Below, piece after piece: positions 1-10,828 of a stretch of 64,000 bases of DNA (position 1 is its first letter; every line of letters starts with the position of its first letter). Location of the stretch: assembly GCF_003369915.1 (NCBI RefSeq), contig NW_022881614.1, positions 8,887,001-8,951,000 on the forward strand, given 5' to 3'. Below the pieces are notes generated by a model that was given only the letters and a program-made list of their open reading frames with translations, did no database searches and had not been told where the DNA came from. A program made the position numbers and the translations under genes. The DNA comes from Drosophila miranda (taxonomy: Eukaryota; Arthropoda; Insecta; Diptera; Drosophilidae).

Positions 1-1991
1 CTTGAGGAAGGCATATCGGCTGTATATAGGGTATATAACGTTGGTCCAAGAACGCTGCCTTGTGGGACGCCTGCACAGATTGGGCGCTTCGATGATTTTG
101 CTCCATTTACAACAACTCTAAAACTTCTGTCCATTAGAAAGCTACTCACCAGCTGGAATAGCTGCGGCGGCAATATGTTTCTCAGCTTAAAGAGGAGGCC
201 ATCATGCCACACCCTGTCAAACGCTTGTTGAATGTCCATAAACACAGCTACCGAATACATTTTTTGCTCCATTGCATCAAGCGCGAAGTTGACCACTCGA
301 TGAAGTTGTTCTGGCGTGCCGTGACCTTGTCTAAATCCAAACTGCCACTTTGGAATTCTTTTCTTTACAGGTTCAAGCTGCATGATGCGGTTCAGTATCA
401 TTCTTTCCGCCATCTTCCCTAGCGCTGAGAGCAGGCTAATTGGTCTGTAGCCATCGACTTCTGTGTGTTGTTTTTCTGGCTTAGGTACCATGGAGATTAG
501 CGCCATCTTCCAGCAGGTAGGAAAGTGTCCTATCCTAAGAATGCTGTTGAGGAGCAGCACTATAAATAGCAGCGCTTTTTTAGGCAGAAGTTTTAAAGTC
601 CTGTTGTCCAGCAGGTCCTCACAAGGGGATTTTTTGGCCTTCAGCTTCTTAATTTGCTGCACCACCTCTTGAAATGTGACTGGGCTTGCTGGCAAGGACA
701 TTTGAAATGGCATTTCCAATTGTAGCTCGACGGCCCTTCGTGTAACAGCAGACGTAAGATTAAATGGCTTAAATCTTTGCTCTAAACTGTCTGCGAAGAT
801 ATCAGCCTTTTGCTGACTGGAGTAGCACCAACCGCCTGCTGGATTTTTAATTGGCGATTTAGGCATGACTACTCTTTTAAATCGGCTTGTAAGCTTCCAG
901 AGAGTATAGTTGAAAGATGCATCGGGGCCAGCTTTTTCTAAAATGTTATCAATGCTCGTCTGCTTGACTTTTGCAAGTACCTTTTGCAAACGGTTTGATA
1001 GTCTCAAGTAGATTTGATGAACTCGAGTATCACCCGTTCTCGCATACTCTCTTCTTACTCTTCTTTTCAGGCGCAGGAGAGCTACGGCACTTGGGGAAAG
1101 AGTATCTTGTCGTCGTTGGCTTGGTGAACATTGGTTTACAGGCGCAGCAGAAGATGCAGCCAATATTACGTTTCTCATAAATATCGAGATTGCATCTTCT
1201 ATATCATCGGGACTTTTTATTTTCGTGTTGAGGTTGATTCTACTATCTAGTTCGGCTTGAAATACTTCAACGCAAGAGCCTCGAGGGAGAATTTGTTGCT
1301 TCATAGTTTTGATTTGAGGAGAATGATGCACTGATGCTACAATTGGCAGGTGATCCGAGGAGAGTTCATATTTAGTTTCGACTGACAGCTTGTTTTGCGC
1401 AATCCCGTTGACAATGAAAAAGTCGAGAGCAGAAGGTGTAAGGCGAGTGTTGTATGAGAAGAAAGTTGCCTCGCCAGTGGCAAGGATTTCGCATGTGCTA
1501 CTGACGATGGCCTCTTGCAATCGCTTCCCTCGACAGCATGATCTCACGTTACCCCACCATGGGTGCTTTGCGTTAAAGTCACCGCCTGCGATGAATCTGT
1601 TCCCCAGGCTAAGAAAAAGTTGCTCAAAATCAGTTGTACTCCAAGGTTGGTTGGGTGGCAGGTATATTGAGGAGATCTTGATGCATCCAACATTAGTCGG
1701 CACACTCACGCTGGCAACTTGTATGTTTATCCTGGACATAGGTTCGTTCTGAGTATGGGCAATGGACGATCGTATGAACAGAGCAGAGCCACTTTTCGAT
1801 GTTCCGCTGGGATGATCAGCGTAATATTGATCGTATCCTGGTACGAATGCTCTCCGACCAGGGCGCATATGTGTCTCTGTTATCAACATTACATCGATTT
1901 TATTAGCATTAAGGAAAAGTCTAAGTTCTTCAATGTTCTTGACTAGCCCTCGTGCATTCCATAATCCGATTTTTAATTGAAGCTTGTTCAT
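1..1991 (-). CDS. LINE ORF2: endonuclease-reverse transcriptase (partial)
   Basis: This is the replication enzyme of the LINE. It nicks target DNA with an APE-like endonuclease and copies the RNA by target-primed reverse transcription. I read the minus strand from the ATG at 1991 to the window edge, about 663 codons, and found no stop. The first part has the endonuclease pattern (a start like KIGLWNARGL, then LITETHMRPGRR, GGDFNAKHPWWG and SSDHLPIVA). The second part has reverse-transcriptase motifs (GYRPISLLS, FRQGHGTPEQL, VFMDIQQAFDRVWH, GVPQGSVLGPTLY). The catalytic YxDD box would lie just past the window edge. The start codon overlaps the ORF1 stop. Because the frame is open this far, the element may be young, though its ORF1 is broken. 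Confidence 0.88.
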   Translation of the reverse strand, partial: MNKLQLKIGLWNARGLVKNIEELRLFLNANKIDVMLITETHMRPGRRAFVPGYDQYYADHPSGTSKSGSALFIRSSIAHTQNEPMSRINIQVASVSVPTNVGCIKISSIYLPPNQPWSTTDFEQLFLSLGNRFIAGGDFNAKHPWWGNVRSCCRGKRLQEAIVSSTCEILATGEATFFSYNTRLTPSALDFFIVNGIAQNKLSVETKYELSSDHLPIVASVHHSPQIKTMKQQILPRGSCVEVFQAELDSRINLNTKIKSPDDIEDAISIFMRNVILAASSAAPVNQCSPSQRRQDTLSPSAVALLRLKRRVRREYARTGDTRVHQIYLRLSNRLQKVLAKVKQTSIDNILEKAGPDASFNYTLWKLTSRFKRVVMPKSPIKNPAGGWCYSSQQKADIFADSLEQRFKPFNLTSAVTRRAVELQLEMPFQMSLPASPVTFQEVVQQIKKLKAKKSPCEDLLDNRTLKLLPKKALLFIVLLLNSILRIGHFPTCWKMALISMVPKPEKQHTEVDGYRPISLLSALGKMAERMILNRIMQLEPVKKRIPKWQFGFRQGHGTPEQLHRVVNFALDAMEQKMYSVAVFMDIQQAFDRVWHDGLLFKLRNILPPQLFQLVSSFLMDRSFRVVVNGAKSSKRPICAGVPQGSVLGPTLYTLYTADMPSS

Positions 1992-3671
1992 TTTGAAATA
2001 AGCTTCTGTACCAGGTCGCGGAAGGCTTTGTTTGCCTCCATCGTATCCTGTATTAGTTTGAACATTTGATCCATTCTACTATTAAGGTCGTTTATAGCTT
2101 TTTCTAATATTTTGAATTTGCTACTAAAATGTTGATCTTCAGCACCATTAAACAACCGGGAGCTGTCATGTAATGTGTTCACGTTAATATTTTTCTCTGC
2201 ACGCGGTCTTGTTATGTCTGCATAGGAGAACCCACTCCTCACATTGGCATTTGAGATGACTTGCGATCCGACTGGGTGATTTTTATTTTTGCTACTGGCA
2301 GGCATTCCATCTTCTGGTAGTCTGGCTGTCGGCTTAAGCTTCTTGCTGAGTTCAATTCGGACTGAACAACTTTTATAGCTAGATAGGTGATCTTCGCCGC
2401 AGTTTGCACAAATGGATTTGTTACTAAGACTTAGTTCGCACGATTTTGATCCAGTATAGTGGTCGCCAGAGCATTTTCCACAGACTGGCTTTTTAAGGCA
2501 GTAGTTTCGCGTATGTCCAACATCTTGGCATCTAAAGCACTGCACCAATTCTTTACTGTGCTTTGCCTTAATTACTGTTACTCTGTGCCTTCCAATTTGA
2601 GTAATCTTAAGTGCCTCTGCAATATTTGGTGTTTTCTTTAGGTTCACGTAGAACATACTCTGTCTTGTTTTTAAGTTATTTATTTCATGATCATCCTCTT
2701 CATTTATTTCAATATTACGCCAGTTTGGCTTCCTGGGGCAGTAGATGTTCATGACTGTGAAACCCTTGTCGGTGAAAGTGTGCTCAATTAAGTGTTTTGG
2801 TACATTTGGATGGATATCTCGAATAATCAATCTGTACGGCGTATCCTCTCTCAACTGATGGTGCCAGAATTCACAGTTTTGCTTCGTCAGCATATCAATA
2901 ACTGTTCGAAAAGCTTGGGAATTTTTTGCATATATACGCGAAACTCCAAATCTGGATGTGCGAATGTCATACTCATCAGCTGGAATTACAGAATTGAGGG
3001 CGTCTTCGAGTTTGTCCATTAGGCACTATGCTTGGCTGCTGCTCATTGCTAGCTTCGTTTGCTACTAGCCCATGTTGCTCTTCTTCGTCCAGTTCCATGA
3101 CAGATTCAGCTTCTTCAGATAGCGCTGCATAGCGATTATTTAGAAGTGTTACTGAAGGGGTAGTAACAGTTGTAAAATTTTGGCGGCCCTTGAATGGGTG
3201 ATTTTTTGGAATAGCTGGGTGTGTAGTTTGTTTAATTGTTTTTGAGACTTTATCAGCTCTTTTTTGCTTTTTACTAATAGAGACCATCGGCATCTGAAAG
3301 CTACAATCTTTTCCTTGGGATACTTTTTTGGCTAAGCTTGAAGTAGACGCCTCAGCTCTCGAGGTGCTCGGTACTGAACATATGCTGCCAGTTACGGTAT
3401 TTGCCATTGAGTAATTCGCTGGACATTTCCCTGTTGAAAAAGATAGTGTGCTCGTGGTAATAGTGCTTGTAGTCGTTGCGATCAAGCTACTATTGTAGTT
3501 AGGCGTTCCAATTGCCTTATATAGGTCTTTAGCCAAGCTGGCACGGAATTCTGCAGGTGCACCAGCTATTTTCCTCATCTTATCAGTCGCTGAAAGCTTA
3601 TCACTAAGCTGGGAATGATCAGGTGAGTCTACGTCCATTTTTTGGCACTTCACGAAATTTGCTTGTTTCAA
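1988..3671 (-). pseudogene. LINE ORF1 (Gag-like), frameshifted
   Basis: Nucleic-acid-binding Gag-like protein of the LINE, split into two overlapping frames. The N-terminal part (3671-2976, 231 codons) is low-complexity and Ser/Thr-rich. The C-terminal part (3019-1988, 343 codons) has a PRE_C2HC-type region (around TPYRLIIRDIHPNVPKHLIE) followed by three Cys-rich knuckles: CFRCQDVGHTRNYC, CGKCSGDHYTGSKSC and CANCGEDHLSSYKSC. A single ORF1 of about 550 residues is usual in this clade, so I infer a frameshift in the 2976-3019 overlap. A programmed shift cannot be excluded. The C-terminus ends in a helical segment that may mediate multimerisation. Confidence 0.82.
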
Positions 3672-3916
3672 ATTTGTGATTGCCTAGCATCAAGAATTCT
3701 TGCTACTAAGAAAAGTTGAGCTTTTGTTGCCCTTCGTTTGCGGCTGCGCGCAGGGCGAGGGCAAAAGCTTGCCCGCTGTACGACAGCTTACTTCGCTTAC
3801 TGTTCTTTGTTGTTCTCGTGTTACCGACACCGCTACGCAGTGTCTAAAAATAGATTCTCGTGCGAGATAAGCACACAGAATGCTCTTTGCGATTATTTAG
3901 AAACTTCACAGCGCGA

Positions 3917-3952
3917 CACGTCCGTCTTCGACGAATGTATGGAAAGAACTGA
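3917..3952 (-). promoter_or_regulatory. Internal LINE promoter: initiator plus DPE
   Basis: On the minus strand TCAGTT (3952-3947) matches the Drosophila initiator with A+1 at 3950. GGACGTG (3923-3917) matches the downstream promoter element. Its first base is exactly +28, the spacing a DPE needs. TATA-less Inr/DPE promoters inside the transcribed region are characteristic of Jockey, Doc, F and I elements. This sets the LINE 5' end at about 3950, where the copia sequence begins. Confidence 0.75.
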
Positions 3953-3961
3953 AACTGTTTA

Positions 3962-6900
3962 ATGCACAGCTGCGTTGTTAAGCAGCGAAAAAATTCTTGG
4001 TGTATCGACAGTGGGGCAACATCGCATATGTGTTGTAATAAAAATTTGTTTGAAACCTTTAATAAGAAAAACACAACCATTATGTTGGCTGCAGAAAAGT
4101 ATATTGAGTCCCTAGGTATTGGAACTGTAAAAATTAAATCAAATGAAACAAATATAGAATTGCGAAACGTGTTGTATGTGCCGGATTTAAAAATGAATTT
4201 CTTGTCGGTGAGCAAAGCAGCCGAGTTCGGGAATGTCACTACATTCGGAAATTCAGAAGCTTTAGTGCGAAATAAACATGGACATATAATGTTGCGAGCG
4301 GTACAAGAAAACAATTTATACGTGTATGGAGTGGAAAAAACCACTGATGAAGTGCATTTGATATTCGATATATCTCTTGCAAAAAAATGGCATAGCCGCT
4401 ACGGGCATTTAAATTTTCAAAATTTAAAGAATCTTTGTGAGAAAGAACGTGTAATCGGGATGAAAATTAAAAACGTATCCGTAAATACAAATTGCGACAC
4501 ATGCAATAAGGCTAAAATATGTGCATTGCCGTTCCCACAAAAGGCAGAACGTGTTACGAAAAGTGTTCTCGAATTGATCCATACCGACGTATGCGGACCT
4601 ATGAATGTTAAATCTCTGGCTGGAAACCGTTATTTTGTTACATTTATATACGACTACTCGCGAGAAATTCACGTATATTTTATGCGCGCCAAAAATGAAG
4701 TTTTTGAGAAATTTAAAATGTATAAAAGTTATGTTGAGTGCCAAACCGAAAAAACAATCAAAGCCTTGCGAAGCGATAACGGTACTGAGTACATAAACAA
4801 TGAATTTACAAATTTTTTAAATGCGTGCGGAATAAAAAGAGAACTAACGGTGCCTTACACACCTCAGCAAAACGGCGTTGCTGAGCGCGCACATCGTACA
4901 ATCGTTGAAATGGCTAGGAGTATGTTAATTCATGCAAATTTAAAAGAATTTTTGTGGGCTGAAGCCGTTCAAACTGCAGTATATTTGAGAAATAGATGGC
5001 CTACCAGAGCGTTAAATGGATGCACCCCCTTCGAGGCTTGGAACAAGCGCAAGCCGACGGTAAACCATCTGAAAATATTTGGTTCACGCGCATTTGCACT
5101 GGAAAAAACCAAAAAAGGCAAATTCGTTCAAAAAGGAAAGGAGTACACTTTTGTTGGCTACTCTTTTGCAGCAAAAGCATATCGTTTATATGACCAAGAA
5201 AAGCTAATGATAGTGGAACGCCGAGACGTCAAAATTGTGGAGGGTGAGTTCGTCAAGGAAGTAAATGATATTTACGAAAATGGAGATCAGACTGAGGATC
5301 TTGCAAAAATCATCATACGCTTTGAGTCAAACGAAGAACCTGTGCAGGTACAAACTGTTGTTGAGCCCGAAGACAAAACGATTAGCAACATTGACAACAG
5401 CGATGATGATGAGGAGGAGTACTTCGTAAGTGCAAGCGATCCAGAACAGAGCCGCAGCTCAGATGAAGAAGACATCCCACAAATACGTGGCCCAGGAAGG
5501 CCAAAAATCATTCGTACTGGACAACCTGGTAGACCAAAGAAGCAGTACAATGTCCTCAACAATCTTAGCTGCTCCGATGACATTGAGACTCCACGGACCG
5601 TTGCAGAGGCGTTGCAAAGCCACGATGCAGAAGAATGGAAAAAATCTATGCGAAAGGAATTCGATGCACTCGTGTCAAATAATACATGGACTCCTGTCAA
5701 TCTTCCGCCCGGAAAAAAGGCTATAGGTTCAAAATGGGTTTTCAGAATCAAACGCAACCAAAACGGTGACATTGAAAGGTTTAAGTCGAGACTTGTGGCA
5801 CAAGGATGTGGCCAGCAGTTTGGCGTAAACTACTGGGAGACATATTCTCCAGTGATACGTTATGAGACAATCCGAATGTTATTTGCGATTGCTGCAGAAA
5901 AGCAGTTACACATGCATCAGGTGGATATCTCTAACGCGTATCTCAACGGTAAACTCCAAGAGTCGTCTATATGAAGCAATCCGTAGGCTTTATAGATGAG
6001 CAGAACCCCCACAAGGTACTCAAACTTCAAAAGGCTATCTATGGGCTGAAGCAGTCTGGACGTGTCTGGAATGACACATTGAACGAGGTGCTGGTTAACA
6101 TGGGCTTTAAAAAAAGTCAACACGAGCCATGTCTATACGTCAAACAGCATCAACAAGGCTTCAGTTATATAGCAGTTTACGTCGACGACCTGATAATCAT
6201 CTGTCCAAAAGAGATGGACGTCAGCGCGATCAAGCAAAATATCGCATCCGTATTTGAGATGAAAGATGGAGGTCAGCTCAACTTTTTCCTAGGCATGGAA
6301 ATTCATCGAGAAGGCAAACAAGGCGCCCTCAAGTTATGCCAGAAAAGGTATATTGAAAGCGTTTTGAATACTTTCGGTATGCAGGATTGCCGTCCAGTCG
6401 CAACACCACTTGACCCAGGTTTTCACGTTAGTTGTAAAGATGAAGAATGTGTAAAGGTAAATAAGACATATTATCAATCACTAATTGGTTCGCTCATGTA
6501 CTTAGCAGTTTTGAGCCGGCCCGACATTCTTCATGCTGTGAGCAAACTATCACAGCGAAACCAAGACCCTCATGTGGAGCACGAAACTGCAGCTAAGCAT
6601 GTGTTGCGCTATTTACGAGGCACAATGAATATGAGCATCATCTACCAAAAGTCTGGAGAGCCAGTAAAAGGGTTCGCCGATGCTGATTGGGCAAATGACA
6701 AGCTGGACCGAAAATCATATTCCGGATACGTTTTCTTCCTAGCTGGTAGTGCGTTTTCGTGGACATCAGCCAAGCAGAGCGTCGTCGCCATGAGCAGCAC
6801 CGAAGCAGAGTATGTGGCGCTATCAACAGCCGCTAGAGAAGCAGTATATCTACAAGGTCTGTTGCAAGAGATTGGATACTCAAATCAAGGGCCAATGACT

Positions 6901-7128
6901 ATCTATGGTGACAACCTCAGTGCGCATCATATTGCGAAAAATCCTATTCACCATAAACGCACAAAGCATATAGATTTAAAATATCATTTTGTTAGAGACA
7001 AAGTAGAAAGTAAAGAGATAAAACTTGAATATGTATCCACACAGAAAAACGTTGCCGATGAATTAACCAAAAGTTTATGTAAGCAAAAGCATTATAGATT
7101 TGTAAAATCGCTTGGATTAATTGATTAA
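3962..7128 (+). pseudogene. copia Pol: protease-integrase-RT-RNase H, frameshifted
   Basis: Two reading frames together cover most of a copia polyprotein: 3962-5974 (670 codons) and 5971-7128 (385 codons). In order they show protease CIDSGATSHM, a GAG-pre-integrase zinc region (HSRYGHLNFQNL then CDTCNKAK), and an integrase core with D in HTDVCGPMN, D in RSDNGTEY and E in NGVAERAHRT. These are followed by copia RT (WVFRIKRNQNG, QVDISNAYLNG, then YVDDLII in the second frame) and RNase H (GFADADWAND, SSTEAEYVAL). The frame breaks near 5960 in the middle of RT; two extra bases, or one missing base, would explain it. Gag is absent and no upstream start was found: a TGA precedes the first ATG. Confidence 0.9.
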
Positions 7129-7165
7129 TACATTGTAATCACAAAATATTATGCTTAAGCAAAAG

Positions 7166-7358
7166 TGTTGAAATTTGAAGTGTAACCATAATATGATCTG
7201 TCTGGCAACGCTAATTAACATAATGTACATGAACAGCGAGAGCCTCTGTTATCTCTCGTCTCGCCTATTCGTATGTAAGTACATATGTACACATGTCATC
7301 TCTTCAGTTCTGAATAAACCACTTATGAGCACAGACGCGTCGTTCTCTATTTAATACA
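7166..7358 (+). repeat. copia 3' LTR (about 193 bp)
   Basis: Begins TGTTGAAATT and ends TTAATACA, so it has the TG...CA ends of an LTR, and lies 37 bases after the pol stop. It contains a GAATAAAC polyadenylation-like signal near 7312. With no 5' LTR in the window, the limits are inferred from the ends alone. Confidence 0.6.
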
Positions 7359-7379
7359 TGACAAAAGGCGCAATTTACA

Positions 7380-7706
7380 ATAAATACCACTTTTCAGCAA
7401 GTAAGCCAACCCACCAACAATACGGCAGCATCCATAACAGAAATGGATAAGTACCTGGCTGAGGAGTACACCAGCCGAAAAGATGATCCATTGGTATGGT
7501 GGAATCAGCGGAAAGCGCAATACCCGCTACTTTATAACTATATGCTGAAGCGCCTCTGCTTAGTCGCCACCTCAGTGCCATGCGAGCGCATATTTTCAAG
7601 TGCAGGCGAAACCATACGTAAAAGGCGCTCCCTTTTAAAGTCAACAACCGTTGAAAATTTAATTTTTTGCATAACAACATGTAAATCGGAAGTGAGCTCA
7701 ACCTAA
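7380..7706 (+). pseudogene. hAT-family transposase C-terminal fragment
   Basis: An open frame of about 87 residues from the ATG at 7443 matches the C-terminal dimerisation region of hAT transposases. It has the WW pair of PLVWWNQRKAQYPLL, then LCLVATSVPCERIFSSAG and IRKRRSLLK. In active hAT enzymes this region follows the catalytic domain, which is missing here. It follows the copia LTR directly. The AT-rich and tandemly repeated DNA to about 8270 may be the end of the same hAT element. No full terminal inverted repeat was found. Confidence 0.8.
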
Positions 7707-7775
7707 TTTTTACTTGATTGCTTGTTTGCTTGATTAACATTTTTTTCTCTTATAGCTCTTAAATGAAGAAAACGA

Positions 7776-7920
7776 AAAGTATAAGAATTCCTATGAAAGG
7801 ATCTCCTTTTTTTTAAGTTAGTATAAGAATTCCTATGAAAGGGTCTCCTTATTTTTATGTTAGTATAAGAATTAGGATCTCCTTATTTTTATGTTAGTAT
7901 AAGAATTCCTAAGAAAGGAA
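7776..7920 (+). repeat. Tandem repeat, about 40-45 bp unit
   Basis: Roughly three and a half copies of a unit starting AGTATAAGAATTCCTATGAA and continuing through GGATCTCCTTATTTTTATGTT. One copy has lost its middle. It lies just past the hAT transposase fragment and could be subterminal repeat of that element. Confidence 0.75.
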
Positions 7921-8047
7921 ATAAAAAGTTTGTTTTTTTGTTATATACATTTTTTTTTTTTTTTAGTTATAAATGTTTGATTAATATTGAAATGTAACGT
8001 ATTTTATTTGTGTAAAAGTCTGTGGTGCTTAGGGTTCTGTTCATGAA

Positions 8048-8200
8048 TAGTGAACAACTGAGCAAGTCAGCAACTGAGCAAGTGAGCAACTGAGCAAGTG
8101 AGCAAATGAGCAAGTGAACAACTGAGCAAGTGAACAAGTGAGTAACTGAGCAATCTAAGAGAGCAAGTGAGCAAGTGAGCAATATGAGTAAGTTGACTCA
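8048..8200 (+). repeat. 8-bp periodic minisatellite
   Basis: Eight-base units TGAGCAAG and TGAGCAAC, with variants TGAACAAG and TGAGTAAC, repeat for about 150 bp. Often the two types alternate, giving a 16-bp higher period. Translation of either strand gives only repetitive peptides. Confidence 0.85.
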
Positions 8201-8640
8201 CTTACTAAAAAAGAACAAGTGAACATGTTTACCAAAATGAGCAATGTTTACCCAACACTAATACCAGGCCACCGCGATAATAATACGAATAAACAATACT
8301 CTAAATAATATCTTACATGTATGTACATATATCTAACAGATTTAATTTTAGGCGGGGAACTTGGATGTGACTTAATTACTTAAAAGTCTTGAAATTAAGT
8401 CATATCAAGTCGACTCAAAGGTCAGATTAATTTTTGACCCCATTTAATATATAATGGCCTCCTCGTGGTGTTCCCTGGGTACCGATCTTCAATCGGGAGC
8501 CAATTTGAGCGGCGACTTTAAGTACATATGTATGTATGTATTTACGTATATATATGTATGTAGTTACATATATGAACATTCTTAAGGCATATCCTCTATT
8601 TATAGAAAGAAATATATATATTTATGCAAATTTATTTAAG
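8201..8640. other. Non-coding AT-rich spacer
   Basis: No gene, RNA or named repeat seen. It includes ATGT/ATAC microsatellite-like DNA around 8520-8570 and a run of TTAAGT-containing words near 8370-8405. Confidence 0.5.
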
Positions 8641-8993
8641 TATATACACACTTGATCATAATAATAGGTACACGTTGAAGCTTTTCATTAATAATTAGTT
8701 TTATCGTACTTTAAGTGTTGAAAACAAAATTTTTTTTGGTATGTTTTATTTGTCAATGTATTGCAGTTCCGTGACAAAAAAAAATGAAACAGGGAAACCG
8801 CCGAATAACAGAGCTTTAAGCGATATTGCGAGTTGACATCACATTTTGGCTGATCAAAATAATAGGTACAGTGTCAGTAAATTTTGAATATCAAGTGAAT
8901 AATTTGGAAATTCTTGGCTTTTTGGCAATTAAACATCCATTTCATTTAACTACAGTCTAAATATAAACAAATAATTATTTTTTTTTTTACAAG

Positions 8994-9937
8994 AATAGGC
9001 CGAAAGTCTTATTGTACAGCCCAATTGGCTCTTAGTCTGAAAAAAGAAGGCCAATCTCTTCGGGCCATTGCTAAATTAATGAAAAGGTTTCATAATTTTG
9101 TTGAAATGCTTTAAAAATAAAAACCTAGTCAGGAAACTCGCGGAAAGCCACAGAAAACAACCATAACACGTGACCACTACATGCTTTTCTTTGAGGAATA
9201 AGGACCCATTTAAGTCGTTAAAGGCTATTGTATCAGAAATTGCACTAGAAGTTAGTGCTCCAACGATCCGTAGACGGCTACAACAAGCCAGCCTTCCAAG
9301 GAGAATAGAAAGAAAGGTCCAACTTACGCGTCAAAAAAATTTATCCATGGGGCAAACTTTTGCTAAAGATCATAAAAACTGCGCAGGATGCGCCGGAGAG
9401 AAAAAGTGGAGAAGCCTTTTATGGAGCGACGAAACTAAAATAAATTTATTAGGGAATAAATGTGAAAGCAATGTAGGAAGCCTTAAAAGAAAGAATTTTG
9501 ATCCATGTTTCACAAAAAAAATTTGTCAAACATGGAGGTGCCAGTTAAAGATATGGGGCTGCTCATCCTGGTACGGCGTAGGTCCATTTTTCCTGACAAC
9601 GAACAGAATGGACGCTGAGCAATACAAACCCAGATTGCAGACAGTTATGCTATCTTATTCTGAAGAAAACATGAGTTTCCATTGGGTATTTAAGTAATAT
9701 AACGACCCAAGGCACACATCCAAGCTTTTGACCAAATTTTTTGAGGACCAAACAATAGACGTTTTAAAGGGGCTTCTTAAATTTTCCGACTTAAATCCAA
9801 TCGAAAACTTGTGGGCAGATTTACGAACAAAATTAGCCAAGTTTTCATTTTCGAATAATCAAAAATTATGCGAGGGCATCCAAAAATTGTGGTATGAGAC
9901 ACCTGCCAGACGCTTATTAAAAGTACGCCAAAAATAA
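8994..9937 (+). pseudogene. Tc1-like transposase, multiply disrupted
   Basis: DD-E/D transposase that would cut and paste the element through its inverted ends. An N-terminal helix-turn-helix piece (LALSLKKEGQSLRAIAKLM) is followed by stops and a frame change. The main frame from 9170 has VSAPTIRRRLQQASL, and WSDETKINLLG with the first catalytic Asp region. A TAA at 9695-9697 interrupts just before NDPRHTSKLL. At that point relatives have the second catalytic Asp two residues before ND; here a Tyr occupies that place. The same frame resumes to 9937 with FSDLNPIENLWADLRTKL, which carries the last acidic region. The enzyme is inactive by several independent lesions. Confidence 0.87.
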
Positions 9938-10082
9938 TTATAAAGGTGAAAAAAATAAAGGTGGATACATCGGATATTAACTATCAAATCCCATTTAGGC
10001 ATCAACAAAATAATAATAACCAGTTAACAAACTTTTTTCATAACAATACTTGAAGTGTACCTATTATTTTGAGCAGCATGAT

Positions 10083-10454
10083 TGTTCGGAGCAGAACCCA
10101 GCCGATTAGCTGCTTGCCAAATAGCACCTAATTCTTGGCCCTCAGCCGCTTATTTTGTTTGTTACTTATGTCTATGTCACTCATTTGTTTGTTAAAGCTT
10201 TGCGCTTGCTTGCCCTGCTAAACGCTCTCTGCCAGCTCGCTCTTCGCTATCTCCGCTTTGCGTCTGCCTACCGACGTCGGCCGAGCGAAGCTGCGCTTAG
10301 CGATCGGAGCGGCAATGTAAAGGGCAGGCAAGCCACACTTGCAATTTGGATGTCACGCATTAAAGAACATATCGTAATTTTATTTCTGCGCCGAGTTTTG
10401 TTTAATTCGAAATAATTAGTCGGCCGATTCGACACAAACAACATTATCTCCACA
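10083..10454 (+). repeat. TRAM copy A 5' LTR
   Basis: Starts TGTTCGGAGC and ends ATCTCCACA. It matches the 3' LTR except for five differences packed into ten bases near 10428-10437. Confidence 0.93.
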
Positions 10455-10461
10455 TAAAATT

Positions 10462-10479
10462 TGGTGACCCCGACGTGAT
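10462..10479 (+). promoter_or_regulatory. TRAM copy A primer-binding site
   Basis: TGGTGACCCCGACGTGAT lies seven bases after the 5' LTR, the usual place for tRNA priming of minus-strand DNA. I did not identify the tRNA. Confidence 0.7.
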
Positions 10480-10828
10480 CTCTGAGTTGCAGTGTCAATT
10501 AATAATCATTCGCGATCGACATTCGTTAGCCCTAGCAAATTTTCGGCGGTTAAGCACAATTCGGTGCTAAAACACACTTACATACACCTACATACACGCA
10601 TTGCTTGCTATTAATTTCTCTGTCGCGACAATTCGGTCAGTGCAGTGCGGTAGGCAGTGCAGCGAACTCACTAATACACACAAGCGGAGTACAAAGCGGA
10701 ATCGGACAGCTCGCACAGCCGCACAGCAAAAGGCATTAGCTGTAATCCCTTTGCTTTCGGTTCCCACGTTTATACGTATACAGGGTGTCTTTTTCGGTCG
10801 TGCTGAGTGACTCTTTTAAAACCTCAAC

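Larger units (their letters stand above)
1..3950 (-). mobile_element. Jockey-clade LINE, 5' end complete, 3' end off window
   Basis: Non-LTR retrotransposon read on the minus strand. In transcription order it shows an initiator/DPE promoter near 3950-3917, an ORF1 with zinc knuckles (3671-1988) and an ORF2 with endonuclease and reverse transcriptase (1991 to the window edge). ORF1 and ORF2 overlap by the four bases ATGA (1991-1988), an arrangement compatible with stop-and-restart translation. The order of parts is that of the Jockey superfamily. I cannot name the family; D. miranda TRIM is one possibility I could not test. The 3' UTR and poly(A) tail lie outside the window. Confidence 0.9.
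3951..7358 (+). mobile_element. copia-type LTR retrotransposon, 5'-truncated
   Basis: Ty1/copia element retaining protease, integrase, reverse transcriptase, RNase H and the 3' LTR. The 5' LTR and gag are missing: the sequence starts right at the LINE 5' end, just upstream of the protease active site. The domain order (protease, integrase, RT, RNase H) is diagnostic of copia rather than gypsy. Pol has a frameshift, so this copy is dead. Confidence 0.9.

Noticed and set aside
204..1946. Plus-strand open frames in the first 2 kb
   Set aside because: They are antisense shadows of LINE ORF2, which is open on the minus strand over the whole stretch.
7776..8200. CRISPR-like repeat array
   Set aside because: Units are contiguous or simply periodic without unique spacers, in a eukaryotic genome next to a transposon relic.
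10155..10415. 86-residue hydrophobic frame present in each TRAM LTR
   Set aside because: It lies wholly in the LTR and recurs only because LTRs are repeated; no coding signature.
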